NCBI GenBank assembly: GCA_036583965.1
Contig: JAZBQD010000015.1
Coordinates: 21,419,310-21,483,309, forward strand
DNA: 64,000 nt
DNA from: Prunella strophiata
Taxonomy: Eukaryota; Chordata; Aves; Passeriformes; Prunellidae
Direction of reading: 5' to 3'
A program made the position numbers and the translations under genes. Positions 14,451 to 27,929 of the stretch are shown piece after piece (position 1 is the stretch's first letter; each line of letters begins with the position of its first letter). The notes under the pieces were generated by a model. It was not told the origin of the DNA. It made no database searches and saw only the letters and a list, made by a program, of their open reading frames with translations.

Positions 14451-16931
14451 CTTTTCACCTCTTGGTCCCGTCAGTGTGCTCAACGCCGAGAGCCGTGCTT
14501 CAAATCCAGTGTTATCGTTAGGCCTGATTCAAAGGAAGTGAAATAGTCTACTGAGAAAACAGTGGAAAAAGTAAAGGTCCTGAAGAAGTAAGTGCTGCAT
14601 GTTGAAACGTATGCATGTCACACCCCATTTGTCTTTCATATTGGAGAATAAAGCAGCCTGTCCCGCAGCAGTTATTATACACCATATTCTTTATTTTAAA
14701 AATGCAAGAAATTTGGCACAAAGAACAAAAAAAAATCAACTGATGAAAAGCATTTATGTCATGGTTTAAATTAAGACCTTTGTAATGCAAGAATTACATC
14801 AGCAGTGGGCTTAGCTTAATGAAAATAAGACAGTGTTTTTAAAGACCATGAACGAACAAATCCCCTCTGCTTTCTGAAAGAGACAAAATGCAGATATAGA
14901 CAAATAGATAATTTAAGCTGAAAGTCAGAGCAAATCACACCTTGATACCTTTAGGAATTACTGGAGTTTCTATTCCGCTGACAATTCTGGGTCAACAAAG
15001 TCAAGCGAGAAGTTATTTTATATTCACATGTGGATTTGAAATATTGTCACGGGATATTAGGTATTACAAAGTCTCTTCAATATTGTCATTGCTTGAACTT
15101 TGGTTAAGATTAATTGAAATTTCAGATCCTTTTCTCTTTTGATGTGTTTTTGTTTTGGGGTCTACCTATCAAGAATGAAAAAGGCAAATGTTCTACATTA
15201 TCAACTATTTAAAATGTTTATTAGCATATTATTTTGATAGAATGATGGTTAAGGATTTAATAAAAAATCATTTTGAATGAGAAGAAGTGAATTAATATGA
15301 GCCATTTGGGGCTACTAGCAATGATGTAGTATTGATTTGATTAATGTGAAAATCTACGGGTGGAGGTAACAAAAAGGAAGTGAAGTCTTTGCTCTTTGAT
15401 GTGTATTGTTTGATATAAATTTTGTCCTCTATTCTTTGTGCACATTTTTATCTTTATTGATCTGCTGAATGGGTTATGCAAATATAAACAGCAATTTTTC
15501 TGATGCAAAAGGAACATTGTAAAGCAAGATAAAATAGTGGTTTCTAGTAGAGATAAGAATAGAGTTCAAAATCTAGACAGAAAACTTTCTACTGTCATAT
15601 GGTGAATATAGTTATATATTATTTTTGTATTTCTATACTGCATTAATGTGACAGGAAGCTGCAGAGCAATTGGATCAGGTCCATGTTTTGCTGTTATTGA
15701 TGACAAATACAACTGGTTCAGCCACAAAACATCATATATGTTTTGGGTGTGTGTGTCTTCAAATATACATATGTGTTGTCTACCTTCTATAAAAATACCA
15801 TAGGCAACTTTAAAAAGTTGATTTCATTATCTCATTCTTCGGAGGGGGGAAAGGGCAATATTTCAATACTCTGTTACTTTTTGTGTATGAACTAACTGTG
15901 AACTAACCATCCACATATTGCAAAATGAAGTTACATTAAATATTTGGGGATAAAAGAAAATGAGATGGGCATGCACAGCACAGAACGGACACCAACATTT
16001 ATATTTTATAAGTATGTTTTGTTCATGTGTTATTTCTGAACAATGTGATCAAGTCACTGGCAGTATCAAAATGATGATGAATATTAACACATTGCTAGTC
16101 AATCTGGTTTAAAGATTTTCTGAATTAGTTATGAAGGATAAACTATTTCTTATGTGGGAAAAACTAGGTATCCAAATCTTGAAAGCTCCTTCCACCTAAC
16201 AACATTTCTTTATGTGTCTGTTGGGGTTTCCAGGAAGACAGTCTCTTCTGTGATAAAACAAACTTTGTTCTCTGTACACCCTCAGTAATGAAACAATAGC
16301 TGCAGAGGGTTTCTTAAAAAAAAAGTTATGGCTGTATTTTAGAAAATAATTGTCATCTTTCACTTCCAGAGAATTTCTGATATCTGTTTAATTTTGAAAA
16401 AGTGCAGTTAACAATTCACTTTCATTTTCCACTTTTGTTGTGGGAATGAAAGGGTGAAGGGAAGGGGTGAGGAAAGACAGGGCCTGAATCTGCAGCCAGA
16501 GCAGGTCAGCAGCCAGGGCTGGTGTCGATGAGCCCTGCTGGAAAGCAGCAGCTGCAGGACTGGAGCTGATGCTAAAGGTGATCTGGCAAGAAGGAAGGGA
16601 GATAAGAACGCTGGATTTGCTGCTCCTTTTATTTGTGCACACACACACACGTTTCCTATTGATCAAATACAACCCTTTCTCTCACAATTGGTGTCTCTCA
16701 GGGAGGACTCAGAAGGCTGTTAGGGGTCTGCCCACTCCTTGAAAAATGGCATACAGTACACAGTGTTTACCAAGAAATCCCTCCTTCTCGCTAAGTAATG
16801 TTTTCAAGAAATTTAGGTAGGAGGTAATGAAACAAAACAACTTCAAGCTGTCCTAATTGAAAAAAAAAAAAAAGGGGGTTTCTTCCAAGAATTCTTTTCC
16901 CTTTGGTTTCTGTAATGTCATGCCAGATATC

Positions 16932-16956
16932 TTGTGGATATCTCTAATATCCACAA
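16932..16956. repeat. Perfect 10-bp inverted repeat with 5-nt loop
   Basis: TTGTGGATAT (16,932-16,941), five bases, then the exact reverse complement (16,947-16,956). It sits in intergenic DNA. The arms contain TGTGG, a RUNX-type core, in both orientations. Confidence 0.8.
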
Positions 16957-18559
16957 TCACCAGGAAGTAAAGGGGGTCAGTACTTACCTTCCTTGCAGCA
17001 AAAAGAAGAAAAATATGCCAGTGTCCTTTTATTCAAGAGAAACCCAGGCAACAGATGAAAATACTCTAACATCTAAACCAAGGAGCACCTTGAGGAAAAG
17101 CTGATGCCAACATTGGTGTTCTCTGATGGGATGGCAGCTGTGAGCTGGGGGGACAGAGGTTGGGATGGGAGGCAGAGAAGGTTGGTTCCCATCCAGGATT
17201 CCCTCCCCTTTTGTGCAGAGTGGTGTCTGCACGCTGCCCTATTGCTGCAGCACTGCAGTCCTTGCACATGCAACAAGTAAGAGCAGCCTTTCTCATTGGG
17301 AAATCAGCTACTTCTGTTCTGCCAAAGGACTTGACTTTCTGCTTATGAAAAGATAATGTCTTTTCACCCAGTCACTGCTAGGTGGGTTTGAGCATTAAGC
17401 TGCTCTCCTGCTCCGCTGAAGTTTCTGAGCTTTCAAAGCACTTCCCCAGACAGAACGGGCACCAACATGAAGAACATTTGTACCAAGGAACTCTTTCTTG
17501 TGGGCAAGGTTCTGACAGCTGAGTATGGCAGGCGGGATCCTGAGTGTGGTGTTTCATGCTGTTGTTTACGAAGTAGATATTGCTCCTGATGCACTAAATC
17601 AAAACAGCAGGTCTTAAAATGTGGTCAACAAAACATGATTTCTGAAGAGCTGGCTACTCACCTGGTACTAAATTCCTTCCTTCTGCTAACTGCAAAATTG
17701 CATTAGACACAGATAAAAACCTATTAAGGATTTTCCTTACATTAATTTTCTTAATATTAATTTTCCATGTCGGCAAGGGTTCTCATTACCGCAAATATGT
17801 TATGCAACTGTGGGGCCAGATCTGCACCGCAACTGCTATCTATTAAGGTATAAGCCACATCATGAAAATATTAGAGGATGTCTGCATTAAAAAATGGCTA
17901 TCTCCTGTTTAAAGCAGATTTATACTAATAGGAATTCTCAGCCTGAAGTGTGTTGGGAAAACAAGGGATCCCTAAGAAGCTTGGCGTGGAGCTAACGACC
18001 GCAGGGCCCGATCTTTGGAAGTGTGTGCACTCATAAAGGGTTTGATGGGAGGCAGAAGCCGAGCGGAGTCACAGGGCTGGCTCTGGCAGACACAGGAATC
18101 TGTGTTTGCAAAATGGCCGTGCAGGCAGCCCTGGGAGGGTGGAAACTGCACCTTGGCACGAGCCAGGCGGAGAATCTCACCCGCGAACCTTATCTGAACA
18201 CGTTCGCTTTTTTTTCCTAGAATACGGCAAAAGGTGCTGCAGCTTTAGACTTCAAAGTTTTAAAAATTATTTGTGGTTAATCCACCTCTGTTACAAGCTC
18301 TAACAAGAACTCTGCCCATGCTGTAAAAAGCCACTAATAAGACTATCTTGACTCTAGAGCCCGGCAGACGCCCTCTTTGATGAACAACCGGCACCACCTT
18401 CCCCAGCTGCATGGTCAAATTACAATAAATGGTAATTAGCAAATTAAAACTTAAACAGTCTTCCTGCCTGCTTAAAAGGAAAAAATTGGTTACAAATGCA
18501 CTTATGTATTGCTAAACTAAATTTTATTGCATCACAGATGTGTTAATTTTTTTCTATAG

Positions 18560-21500
18560 TAAAAGAAAAGTCAAACTTTATCCTTCTCAGCATCTGAAGT
18601 TGAGCTTCCTACACAGATGCATACTTACACACAGGCAAATTTTTGTCCTTCCATCTCCAGTGATTTCAATCTTTTAATTTGTAATTGTCCTGACACATTC
18701 CTGCTTCCATTTATTTTAATTGTCTCGGATTGTGACTCCTATTTGGAAACTGGAGCACTTGAACTAATTCAAAAGTACTTTCTGAAAGAAATATCCTTCT
18801 GTGCAGCATTTTGTAACACTACTGTTGTAACACATTACAAATTGGTGTTGTCAGACCACCATAACAGTGACCACCACTTCCCTGCTCTGCCCTTCTGAAA
18901 TGTTTACTTTATCCTAAAAAAAAATATCTAATTAAGCCTCATGATCAGCCTCATTGCATAAATAAATTGCACTGGGTTTCTAACAAGGCTATTGAAGCAC
19001 AGATGGGTTAAATGAGTTGTTAAAAGCCACACAGTAGCTGCATTTTTATTGTAAGGGCTAGCTTGAAGGGTAGCTTCACTGATTTAAAATATGAACAAAG
19101 GAAAGAGAATCCATATGAAAAACAAATGAAAAAAATTCACCCTCTGTGGACAAATTTCTGCTGAAAAGGATATGCACAGTGATCAAAGCAAATTTTAAAG
19201 AATGAAGGTCTGGGAAAAAAAAACTTTAAAAGATGTTTTAGTTATAATAACGCAGTTATCCAAATGTCAGTGAATTTGATCAAAGCTGATCTACAGAGCT
19301 CAGGTTTAGCATTAGGTGAGTCATTTTCTTTTATTAGTGATGCTTTTTCATTCAAATGGGTAAAAAGGTGAGAGTCTGGATATGTTGAAGGTTTCATTGG
19401 CTTACAGTAGGGACAGACAAATGAGGCCCACCTAGTTTTACAATCTGGCCCACAGCTACTTTGTTTTTAATAAAATGCAGCATATTGAAAGGGCATGTCT
19501 CAACATGTCTTGACCCATCCAAACTGGATCAAGATGGAGAGTCCCATATTGAAACCAGTCCACTCCCAGGATGGGGCCCATTGTCCTCAGGGAATGGGAA
19601 GAGTGGCTACCCAGCCACGGGGCAGACACCAGCCAGCCTTGCTCCTATCAGCCATGCACCCATCCCTCCCCTGACTGCTTTGGGAGGAATGTATTTTCAG
19701 GTTTCAGTGCTGCAGGGAGTCCTGGTAGTTTATTTGACCATCTTGACCAGCTTTTATACTACCACAGACTGTCTACATTACCAGTGAGAGCAGTGTGGAA
19801 ACCACAGTGGTGTGAAGTCCTCAGGGGCAGATTGCAAAGCCCATCCAATTTTGGGGCAGGGATTTTCTCCTGCCTAGCACTCCAAGCACCTGTATGAGAA
19901 CAGTCCCTGGAGCTCTCTGAGGAAAAGGAACAAGGCACTGGACAAAACCCCAATTTCTCCTCTCCTGAACCCTGAACAGCACCCATCAGTGCCTCAAGGA
20001 GCATTTCAGGGTGCCTGTTCTGCTGCCTGGCAGAGGAAACACCTCAAAACTAGGTTTTAAAATACAATCACCTTACTAACCATCTGTATTTTGCCTGGGA
20101 CACCATAAGGTGCTTGGGAGTTTGTTAGAGAGCAAACTGTGTGAACGCCAGGACACAGGTTTCTTGAGCATCATTGGGAGGATGTTTACTTCAACAACAC
20201 CCTCAAGCTCCATTAATCTCAGTGCTATTAGAAAGCACAGTATTAATAGCAGTGTTAAAGCTGAGGGCTTGGGGAGCTGCTACTTTTCACAGCTTGCGAC
20301 TGAGACTGTGCAAATGCACTTTACAGAGAGTTCTCTCATCTGCAATTTCCTGTTGCTGAAACCTGAAGAATTTTAGCCAAACCAGGTTGCCTGCAAGTGG
20401 CTGTGAGGCAAAGGCCAATTGAGCACAGTACCTCCCATGCCATTCCCTCACCTGAATCAGGATTTTACAGTGGGGCTTTTAGGGAAATTAATCTTTTGTG
20501 GCCCAGAGTTTAGAGAGACAACCAACTGCAGGACAAGGTGTCACCAACCTACAGTTTGGTTGCTCTGTGGTGACAAGTGTCCACCTGCACCCTCTAACAT
20601 ACAATACCTTGTAGCAAAAGCCAGGTATCTTATTCCCTATGGGAGAGGAAAAGTGAGTTTGCATTTGTGAGGGGGTTAAAGAATACCTTAGAGCAGTTTC
20701 TGGGCAGTAGCTGAGGGGCTGAACTTCCACATCCCCTGTTTTGCCTGCAGTAACTTGTTAATTTGTTCACTTCCCAGCTGGCAAACCCTGTTGAAGTAGA
20801 CAAGCAAGTGCTTCCTATGTAAGGATGGACCTAGGCAAAGGCAGCAAGGTCCCCACCTATAGCCCTCACTCCTGTGTCACAAACCTAGCTCATTTGAATT
20901 TACTGGGTTATTTTAGGGAACTGAACCTCTTGTGCACCCCAGAAAAGGACAGGACCACACGACTGCATTGCAGACTAATTTTTCATTAAAAACTTGGTGG
21001 GTCTAGAATTTTTTTTGTTTTAACCAGGCAAATGAGACTCAGAAAAATGTGAGGTGCCCACAGCTGAAGGACTGAAAATCTTTTTTTAACCTTTTTAATG
21101 GGAGTTTGAAAATATGAATCATGACAAAGCTACAGTTGTAGCTTGGCAGGAACATTACATATGATAGTGTGAGCTGCCACATACCTCTTAAAGCAGCATT
21201 TATGTAATGACCCAGTTTTCATGAAATAAAATTAGAGGATAATAGGTGCATGACAAAATAAGTTGGTGAGGATCTGACCCAATGACCCAGATTTGTTCAG
21301 TCATATATAACTGAAATCCCCTCGAATGCTTCCTTGTTTTCCTAGCGTTTTTCTGTTGCGGTTCCTGCCCAAGATTGGGCCATCATTTCCTCTGTGGAGT
21401 GGGAAAAGAAGACCACAACATGGAAATGAGAGGCAGAGTCATGGGGTGCTTGTGTGCTCAAATGATTCATCCCAGCAGAACCAGCTCCTGGACTAAATCA

Positions 21501-24500
21501 GCACTGGGTTTGCGTTGTACCCCAGCCAGGCGTCCTTTAAAGGACTCTGGAGGTCACGGCACCCTGCGGGCAGGTACACTGCATTTGCATTGCCCTCGCA
21601 GGCAGCCTGGGGCAGGAGCTGCCCATGAATCCCATCTGCCATCACAGCTGGGCTCAGGGCCTTCCAGAAGGGCCCCTGAGGGTTTGCCTTGCCGCCGCCC
21701 TCCTTGCCCTGCCGGCGTGCCGCAGACAGGGCAGCGCGCAGCCGGCACCGCGGGCGGCCCAGGGCTGCTGCAAGCGTTCATTAGGGCTGTCCCCAGGGCT
21801 GGCTCCGGGGACACTCCGGCAGCCTGGGACCATCGGTGGTGTCGGGCTGCTCCCCTGCAGGCGTTGTGTCCTTTCCTGGTGACACACTGAGCGCTGCTGC
21901 CCAGCTCAGCTGCCATGGGACCCGGGCGGGAGAGAACAGGGAGCCCCCGCAGCCTGGGAGCACTCACTGTGCTTGCTGACTGCAAGCCCCAAGATTAAGA
22001 TAATCCAGCTGTCTGCCTATGTTTATCAAGCAAAAGAATTTACAATGTTTAAATAAAGGGACTGTGATATAGCAATGAAAACACCTAAAGCATGTCACTT
22101 GTGTGGAAGATCCTCAGCCTGAAGCAGCCGTGCCTGCTCCACAGCAGAGACCCAAGCGTGAGCTCTGGGTTTGTGCTCAGCGTGGCACACGGAGGCCAGG
22201 CTGCTTTGAAGGCAGGCGAACTTGCATTAACACGATGGGAAGGAGTAGCTACATTCTAGCACACCAGTGATCCATGCAAATCGGGTCACCGGGAGATTTA
22301 GAAACTGTACCTTTCAATCCCAGCCAAGGAGATACATCAAGGCGCATTGACGTGAGGCACGACTGACACACCTTGAGGCATCTTCAGTGCACTGAGTGCT
22401 AGTGACGCCAAAGGATGGCAGCTGGCGGTAGTAGAGATAATGCCTTATAAATAATCTCTGAGGGAAAAAAGATATAAATGTTTTGCTTCCTTTTACACTT
22501 GAAAAAAGAAAAGCGAGCAATCAGCCAATCTACTTCCTCAGATGTACAAATGGGTCTCCAAAATGCCCCGGCACGTAGGAGAGCCCTCACAAGCACACGG
22601 CGAGGGAGCCTCAGGTCAAGGCGCTGCCGGGGGGAGCGGGAGTCCCGCAGCGCTGCCCGGGGCACGGCGCCGCCGGCACCGCCCTGCCAGCAGCCTTCCC
22701 TCCCATCCCACCCCTGGGCTGCAGGCAAGGTGGAGTGAGCTTGTTTTGAAGCCAGAAATCTGGGGGGTTTCTGCAGAGAGGGAAAGTCAAAAGACCTGGG
22801 GTTTGTAATCTTCTCCCAGCTGCAGCCCTCAGCCGTGTGAGGCGATGGAGCCACTCTCTGGATCCTACAAGAATTTCAGGAAAGCAAAAGTCCTGCTGCT
22901 CCCCTTCTCCTGATTTCAAATGGAGTCTGAAGGCCTGGAGATTTACTTGGCCAATCCCAGTTGTCCCAGAGATTGCCCAGCACCCTCTTCAACGCCCTTT
23001 CACTGATGGTCCTGATGGAGGACAGCTTGTAGGAGTGTCCCTCATGGCCCCAAATCCAAGCCAGCCCTGTGGTAGCTGCAAGGCCTGGCTGCTGGGGCAG
23101 GTGGCAGCCTGCAGCCAGGAGAGATGCCACCTTCAGCCAGCACTGCCAGGTCTGAGAAGAGAGGTCTGTCCTTCCCCTGGGGCCACTGCATCTCCCAGCA
23201 GCAGCATTTGGGGCCTCCACTGGAGCCATGTCCCCCCTGCCTGCTGTCCCCATGCCTGCTGTCCCCTGCCTGCCTGTGGGCTGGGGACACAGCCAGTGTG
23301 CTCTCTCAATGATACAGCCAGGCCAAAGGGGCCCTGCTGCATACACAGCTCACTTCAGGTGGAGCTTGGTATTTTCTGCATCTGTAAACTGCAAATGAAG
23401 CTTTTTCAGTCAATCTGTACTGCAAAGTTCTGCCTAATGCTGACAGAGGAAGAAACTTTCTCAGGGAAAGGTGACCATGCACCACTCCAGACTGACTGTG
23501 TAGGGATGAAGGTTCAAGACCACTGCTTTTGGGTCCCACCCAGTGCTTTTGGGTCCTGCTACCACTCATCATGAAGTCCCAAGTAGTGTTTGAAAGTTGC
23601 ACCTGGGAGAGGGTGTCAGGCTTGCAAGGGGGGCTCTGAGAAGGGGAAGCAGCTTACACTTCCATTGCCTTAATTCTGCAGATCTAGGAAAGATGCTTAC
23701 TGTTTTCAGTGTAGATATTTCTGCATCTCATTTGTTAAATTAGGAGCTTCTAGTAAAAAGTTTCATAAACATTGGCACCTGGATTTTTGAAAACAGATAT
23801 TAAAATCAATGTTCTATATAGACATGATGCCTTTCTTTTGAATATAAGTAAGTGTTTTTAATCATTTCAATAAAAATAACTTTTTGGCTGGTAGATACCC
23901 TATTTTTGTCATAACTGCACTGTTATAAGTTGGAAAAAAAAACTAATACAAGTTTGCATAAGTAGGAAGGAAAAAATGTGCCATGAGGAGAGAAATACCA
24001 GCTATAAATGCAATACAATTTTAAAATAAAGGAACATATGCCTAAACCCTCGTGTAATACAGTTTGGTAAATCCAGTCACTCTTCTTTCTACACTTTGTG
24101 TGTACAAGACTATCTGCACTTACAGTATTAGGAGCATGGAGTGATTAGAGGCTCTGAGCCACCACTGCAGCTTAGTTGACTAATTACAAACTCAGTCTTG
24201 ACATTGTGGGGCCAGAACATTGCACCTGAAATCACTGGATCCTCTTGATCTTCATAAGGGCCACGTAACTTGGGGGCTGCAGCAGCTGCTGACCCTGAGC
24301 AGCCCAGGCTGCCACCAGCCCTGGTCCTCCTGGGACCATGCTGCTGGCTTTGAGTCAGAGCCAGCATGCTTAAAATGGTCCAAGTACATCTATGGCACCT
24401 GTTCTGATGTCTCCTGAGTGCCATGTGGACATTGCATCAATTAATGTGGTCAGCAAGGAAGGACCAGCAGTGTGTGAGAAGTACCATACAAGGGACACCA

Positions 24501-27500
24501 GCTCTGGGTCAGGGAAGAGAGAGGAGCTCTTACAGGCTGGTGGCTGAAGGACAGAATGAGGCAACAAGTAGAAGCTTGGAGTGGTTCAAAAGAGGGAACA
24601 AAAAAGTCTAAGTATAGGAAGTTGCTCTGGAAAATAAATTTAAATGTGGGATGAGACACGGGAAAGGAAAAAAGAAACAGGAGGGAAAAAGTAGGGAAAG
24701 AGATGGAGGTGAGACTAGGCAGGAGGCAGGGTGCAGTACAGGATGTCTGGGTAAGAGAAGCAATTCCTGAAGCAAACATCCAAAAGTGGAGCAGTGAGAA
24801 GGAAGAATGGAAGAGGAAAAAGGAAGGAAGGGGAGAGCAAGCAGAAAAAAGTCCAATAAATAGTGTTTTTTCACATTTTACTCTAAGGGACCCTGGGCAC
24901 CAGCCCCCAGACCCAGGCAGACATGGCCATGCCACATTCCTGGGCTGCTGCTGGGTGTTTGACACTTAGATCTGGGCTAAGGTGGTACTGGTATAAAGCT
25001 GGGCTCTGCCAGCAAGTTTGCACTGTATCAGATACAGTCTGTGTTGGCTGGAATAGCATGGCATGCCATTGCTAAGTAATATTTACTGCACAGAAAAGCT
25101 TTATGCACAATTAGCTGGGCTGAGCTGCTCTGCCATCAGCTGTGGACAGTGTCTGTTTCAGCAACTGATATGCAAAGAGCTCAGTTTTCAAATGCAGCTT
25201 AAACAGGCTATAATTTGCCCCTAAAAATGCAGATTATTGTGACATTCTTATTATCTGTTGTTCTTTTCTCCCTGGTATGTAGCACAGATAGTTCTTTTTC
25301 CTGCTACGGCACTGCAGCTGCTGCCTCTAACACAGCAAAAGGTGCAGAATGACCCCATGCCAGTGCAGGCAAAAAAAAAAAAAAAAAAAGCAGTGCCAAA
25401 AAATAAGGGGCAATGAGAGAGAGTAACACAGAGCAGCAGGAGGCAGGTGGTTTGGGAAGCCCTGGGAAACTGCAGAAGCATGGAGCTGTGTGCTGTGTTC
25501 TGTGACTGAGCAGAGAACCTCCAGAGGGAAGGAGGATACTTCACAAAGGCACAAATGGCAGCCACAGGGATATTGCTGTATTTAGTGTTTGCATTGTGAA
25601 AGTCAGGATGGAGCTTTATGGCTATAAAAACCCTAGCCCTGCCCAAAAAGTAGCTTTACAGAGCTTGTTTCTGTTCCCAACAGGTCTAAAACCAACAAAC
25701 CATATGTGTATTTTAACATGTTCTTTATAGCTGCCTCTGAAATTTTCCAGGGAGGGATGAATTTTTAAAAAGTGAATGGGGTGTGGCAGTGCTATAGGCA
25801 AGTGAATTGATAGTAAAGAGAAACACTAGATCATTCTCTGACATTTTAAGATGATAGCTACTGGTTTAAATATAAAATAACAGTTCATGGAGCAGCATGC
25901 TCATCACTGACCTGCTTCAGTAACTTGGGTTTTTTCCTGGCTGCTGAACTTTAGAAATCCTCAGAAGATAAATGTACAGTCTGTGTCTGCTCAGGGGGAA
26001 GATTATTAAACAAGCAACCTCAAACAATTAAATAAAACCTTAGCTATATACAATCACTTTAATTTTGTCCTTTGATATTGTTCATCTGATTAAGTTCTTT
26101 CCAAACAAACTTCACACAGAACTTGGCCTATGAGGAGCGGACTGAGCCCATATGTATCCTGACAGGAGTGTTTACTCAAACGGAGTTATCCCAGCCTTGC
26201 TGTGCGTACTTGGGGACGTAAAACGGCCTGGGGACAGGAACTCGGAGAACAATAAAGAGAGAGAAACTTAGAGGAAATAACCTACTGAGAGAACAGGAAT
26301 GCACTGAGAGTAGAAGAATCAGTCAGAAGGGAAGACATCAGATATTGGGAAAATGCCCATGAAGAGGGAGCAAAAGATGCCCATGAAGAGAGGTTTGGAG
26401 AGGAGCAGTGTGGAGAGAGAAGCATTTTGAAGAGGGAGAACAAGGGCTGCCAACACAGCAGGGTGGGGTGTGAGAAAGGATATTTCTAGGGGTGCAGCAC
26501 CCCAGCAAAGAAGGGGATGCAAGTTCACAGGTGGAAGAGGAAGAGACCAGAAGGCACTGACATAAACTTTGGCTAGGGAGGCTGCTCTTCCGCCAGCAGA
26601 CCAGTATTTCTGGCTGCAGAAACATTCTTTCCTTCCCCATCTTCCTGGACAGGAGCAGATGGAGACATAGGCCTCGACCACATAAGAAATTTTGAGTTTG
26701 GCACTGTCAAATCTGCTGTACCAGTGGAAGTTCACCTGGCTGCAGAGCAGGGCTGGCAGAGTAGGGTCTGGCTTGTAGTCCCTGCCCCGTGGTAGCCTTC
26801 TGTGGAGGCAGTGCTGGCAGTAAAGCAGAGCTTTCTGCACTGATGGTCTGACTGCAGCCCAGGCACTGCTGGGTTTGACTTGCTACTCATTAACAGCGCC
26901 CAGGCAGGGGACCCTGCCCAGGGACCAGCGAGGATCAGGGATGGTGACAGTGTAGCCACACAAGCTCTGTCAGGCCCTGCTGCTTTTGGGCACACTAGGA
27001 TCTGTGATCCTTCCCACGCATGGACCAGCCTGGAGCTCTGCTACCCTGCTAGATGGAGCCCAGGAGTGAAACCCTCTCTGCTGAACTGGGTGCAAGGGGA
27101 TTGCTCTCTCCTTGGACAGGGCTCCCTGGGGCTGGGGAAAAGATTTCTCCCTGCCATTCTAATCTGGTCCTTCATTTGGCAGAGGAGTAGGGAAGGATGG
27201 TTGCCTCCAGCTGGAGAAACAGCAATTTTTGGGGCCCCAAACTATTCAAGACACTGTGGAGAGGGTGCCAGGAGTGACAAGAGCAGTGGTACAGTAATGA
27301 GGGGATGCACATCCAAGTCACCCTGCAATGTATCAGGGAAAATGCCTCAGTGTTGGCACCACACCCTTCCAGAAGAGTCCACAGGCACCGGAGAGGGGCT
27401 TGCACGGATGGCAAGGGAGGAGAGCCCGTCGTGCAGTGCCACCATCCTGCCGGCTGCGGACCCGCTGCAGGCACTGAGCGTGCGGCCCATGGGCTGGACA

Positions 27501-27920
27501 CGCTGCGGTGCCGAAAGCCACCCCGGCGGGGATTGCCTGGGGCCCCACGGGGGTGAGGGTCTCCCGAGAGGAGGGGAACAATCCCTCTCGGTCCAACCCC
27601 CTGGGCCTGACTTGTGCTCGGCGTTGCAGATGGAGGAGGGGCACGGGGTGAGGGGATCCCTGCTCCCGGTGCCGCAGCTCCGCCAGGGCCCGCGGATGAG
27701 CCCGGGGCGGAGGGCGGAATTGGCGCCTCGCTGTTTGCTTCCAGAGCTGCCGGGGAAAGAATCGTCTTCTGCAGGATAAAGTCCCTGTCTAGGCGGGTGA
27801 ATTGCCCGTGTCCAAAGTCTACAGGCAGGAGGCTGCCTGCTGCAATCCCTGCGAGAGGGATAACATTTACAATATACGGCCTGATTGCAAATAAGTTACT
27901 AATAAGCCGCTTCGGCGTAA
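18560..27920. other. Intergenic DNA with GC-rich patches, no gene supported
   Basis: Mostly non-coding DNA, more GC-rich than the left part. Patches at about 21,540-21,960, 22,560-22,700 and 27,380-27,780 are rich in CpG and give overlapping open frames on both strands. No protein family was recognised and no consistent exon structure could be assembled. Purine-rich tracts occur at about 24,600-24,850 and 26,230-26,450. An A19 run is at 25,371-25,389. The patches could be small CpG islands, exons of an unrecognised long non-coding RNA, or regulatory DNA. Confidence 0.45.
25371..25389. repeat. A19 homopolymer
   Basis: Nineteen uninterrupted A residues on the plus strand. No processed-pseudogene body was recognised on either side. 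Confidence 0.95.
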
Positions 27921-27929
27921 GAACGGCTC

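Larger units (their letters stand above)
12900..18560. other. AT-rich intergenic DNA with enhancer-like stretches
   Basis: Long AT-rich DNA without a supported gene. Stretches at about 14,900-15,560 and 17,730-17,930 are dense in TAAT/ATTA homeodomain-type cores and lack simple repeats, a texture often seen in conserved non-coding elements near developmental regulators such as OSR2. This is inference from texture; no alignment could be run. A GA-rich purine tract (14,343-14,450) is listed separately. Confidence 0.4.

Noticed and set aside
21375..21985. Overlapping open frames of up to 171 codons on both strands
   Set aside because: GC-rich composition lowers stop frequency. The translations are low-complexity Pro/Ala/Gly/Arg mixtures without family resemblance or conserved splice structure.
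22399..23602. Open frames up to 245 codons around 22.4-23.6 kb
   Set aside because: They overlap on both strands, have no recognisable domain and lie in a GC-rich patch; no exon model fits.
1..27900. VPS13B exons expected from vertebrate synteny downstream of OSR2
   Set aside because: No recognisable VPS13B peptide or CpG-island first exon was found. The gene probably starts beyond the left edge.
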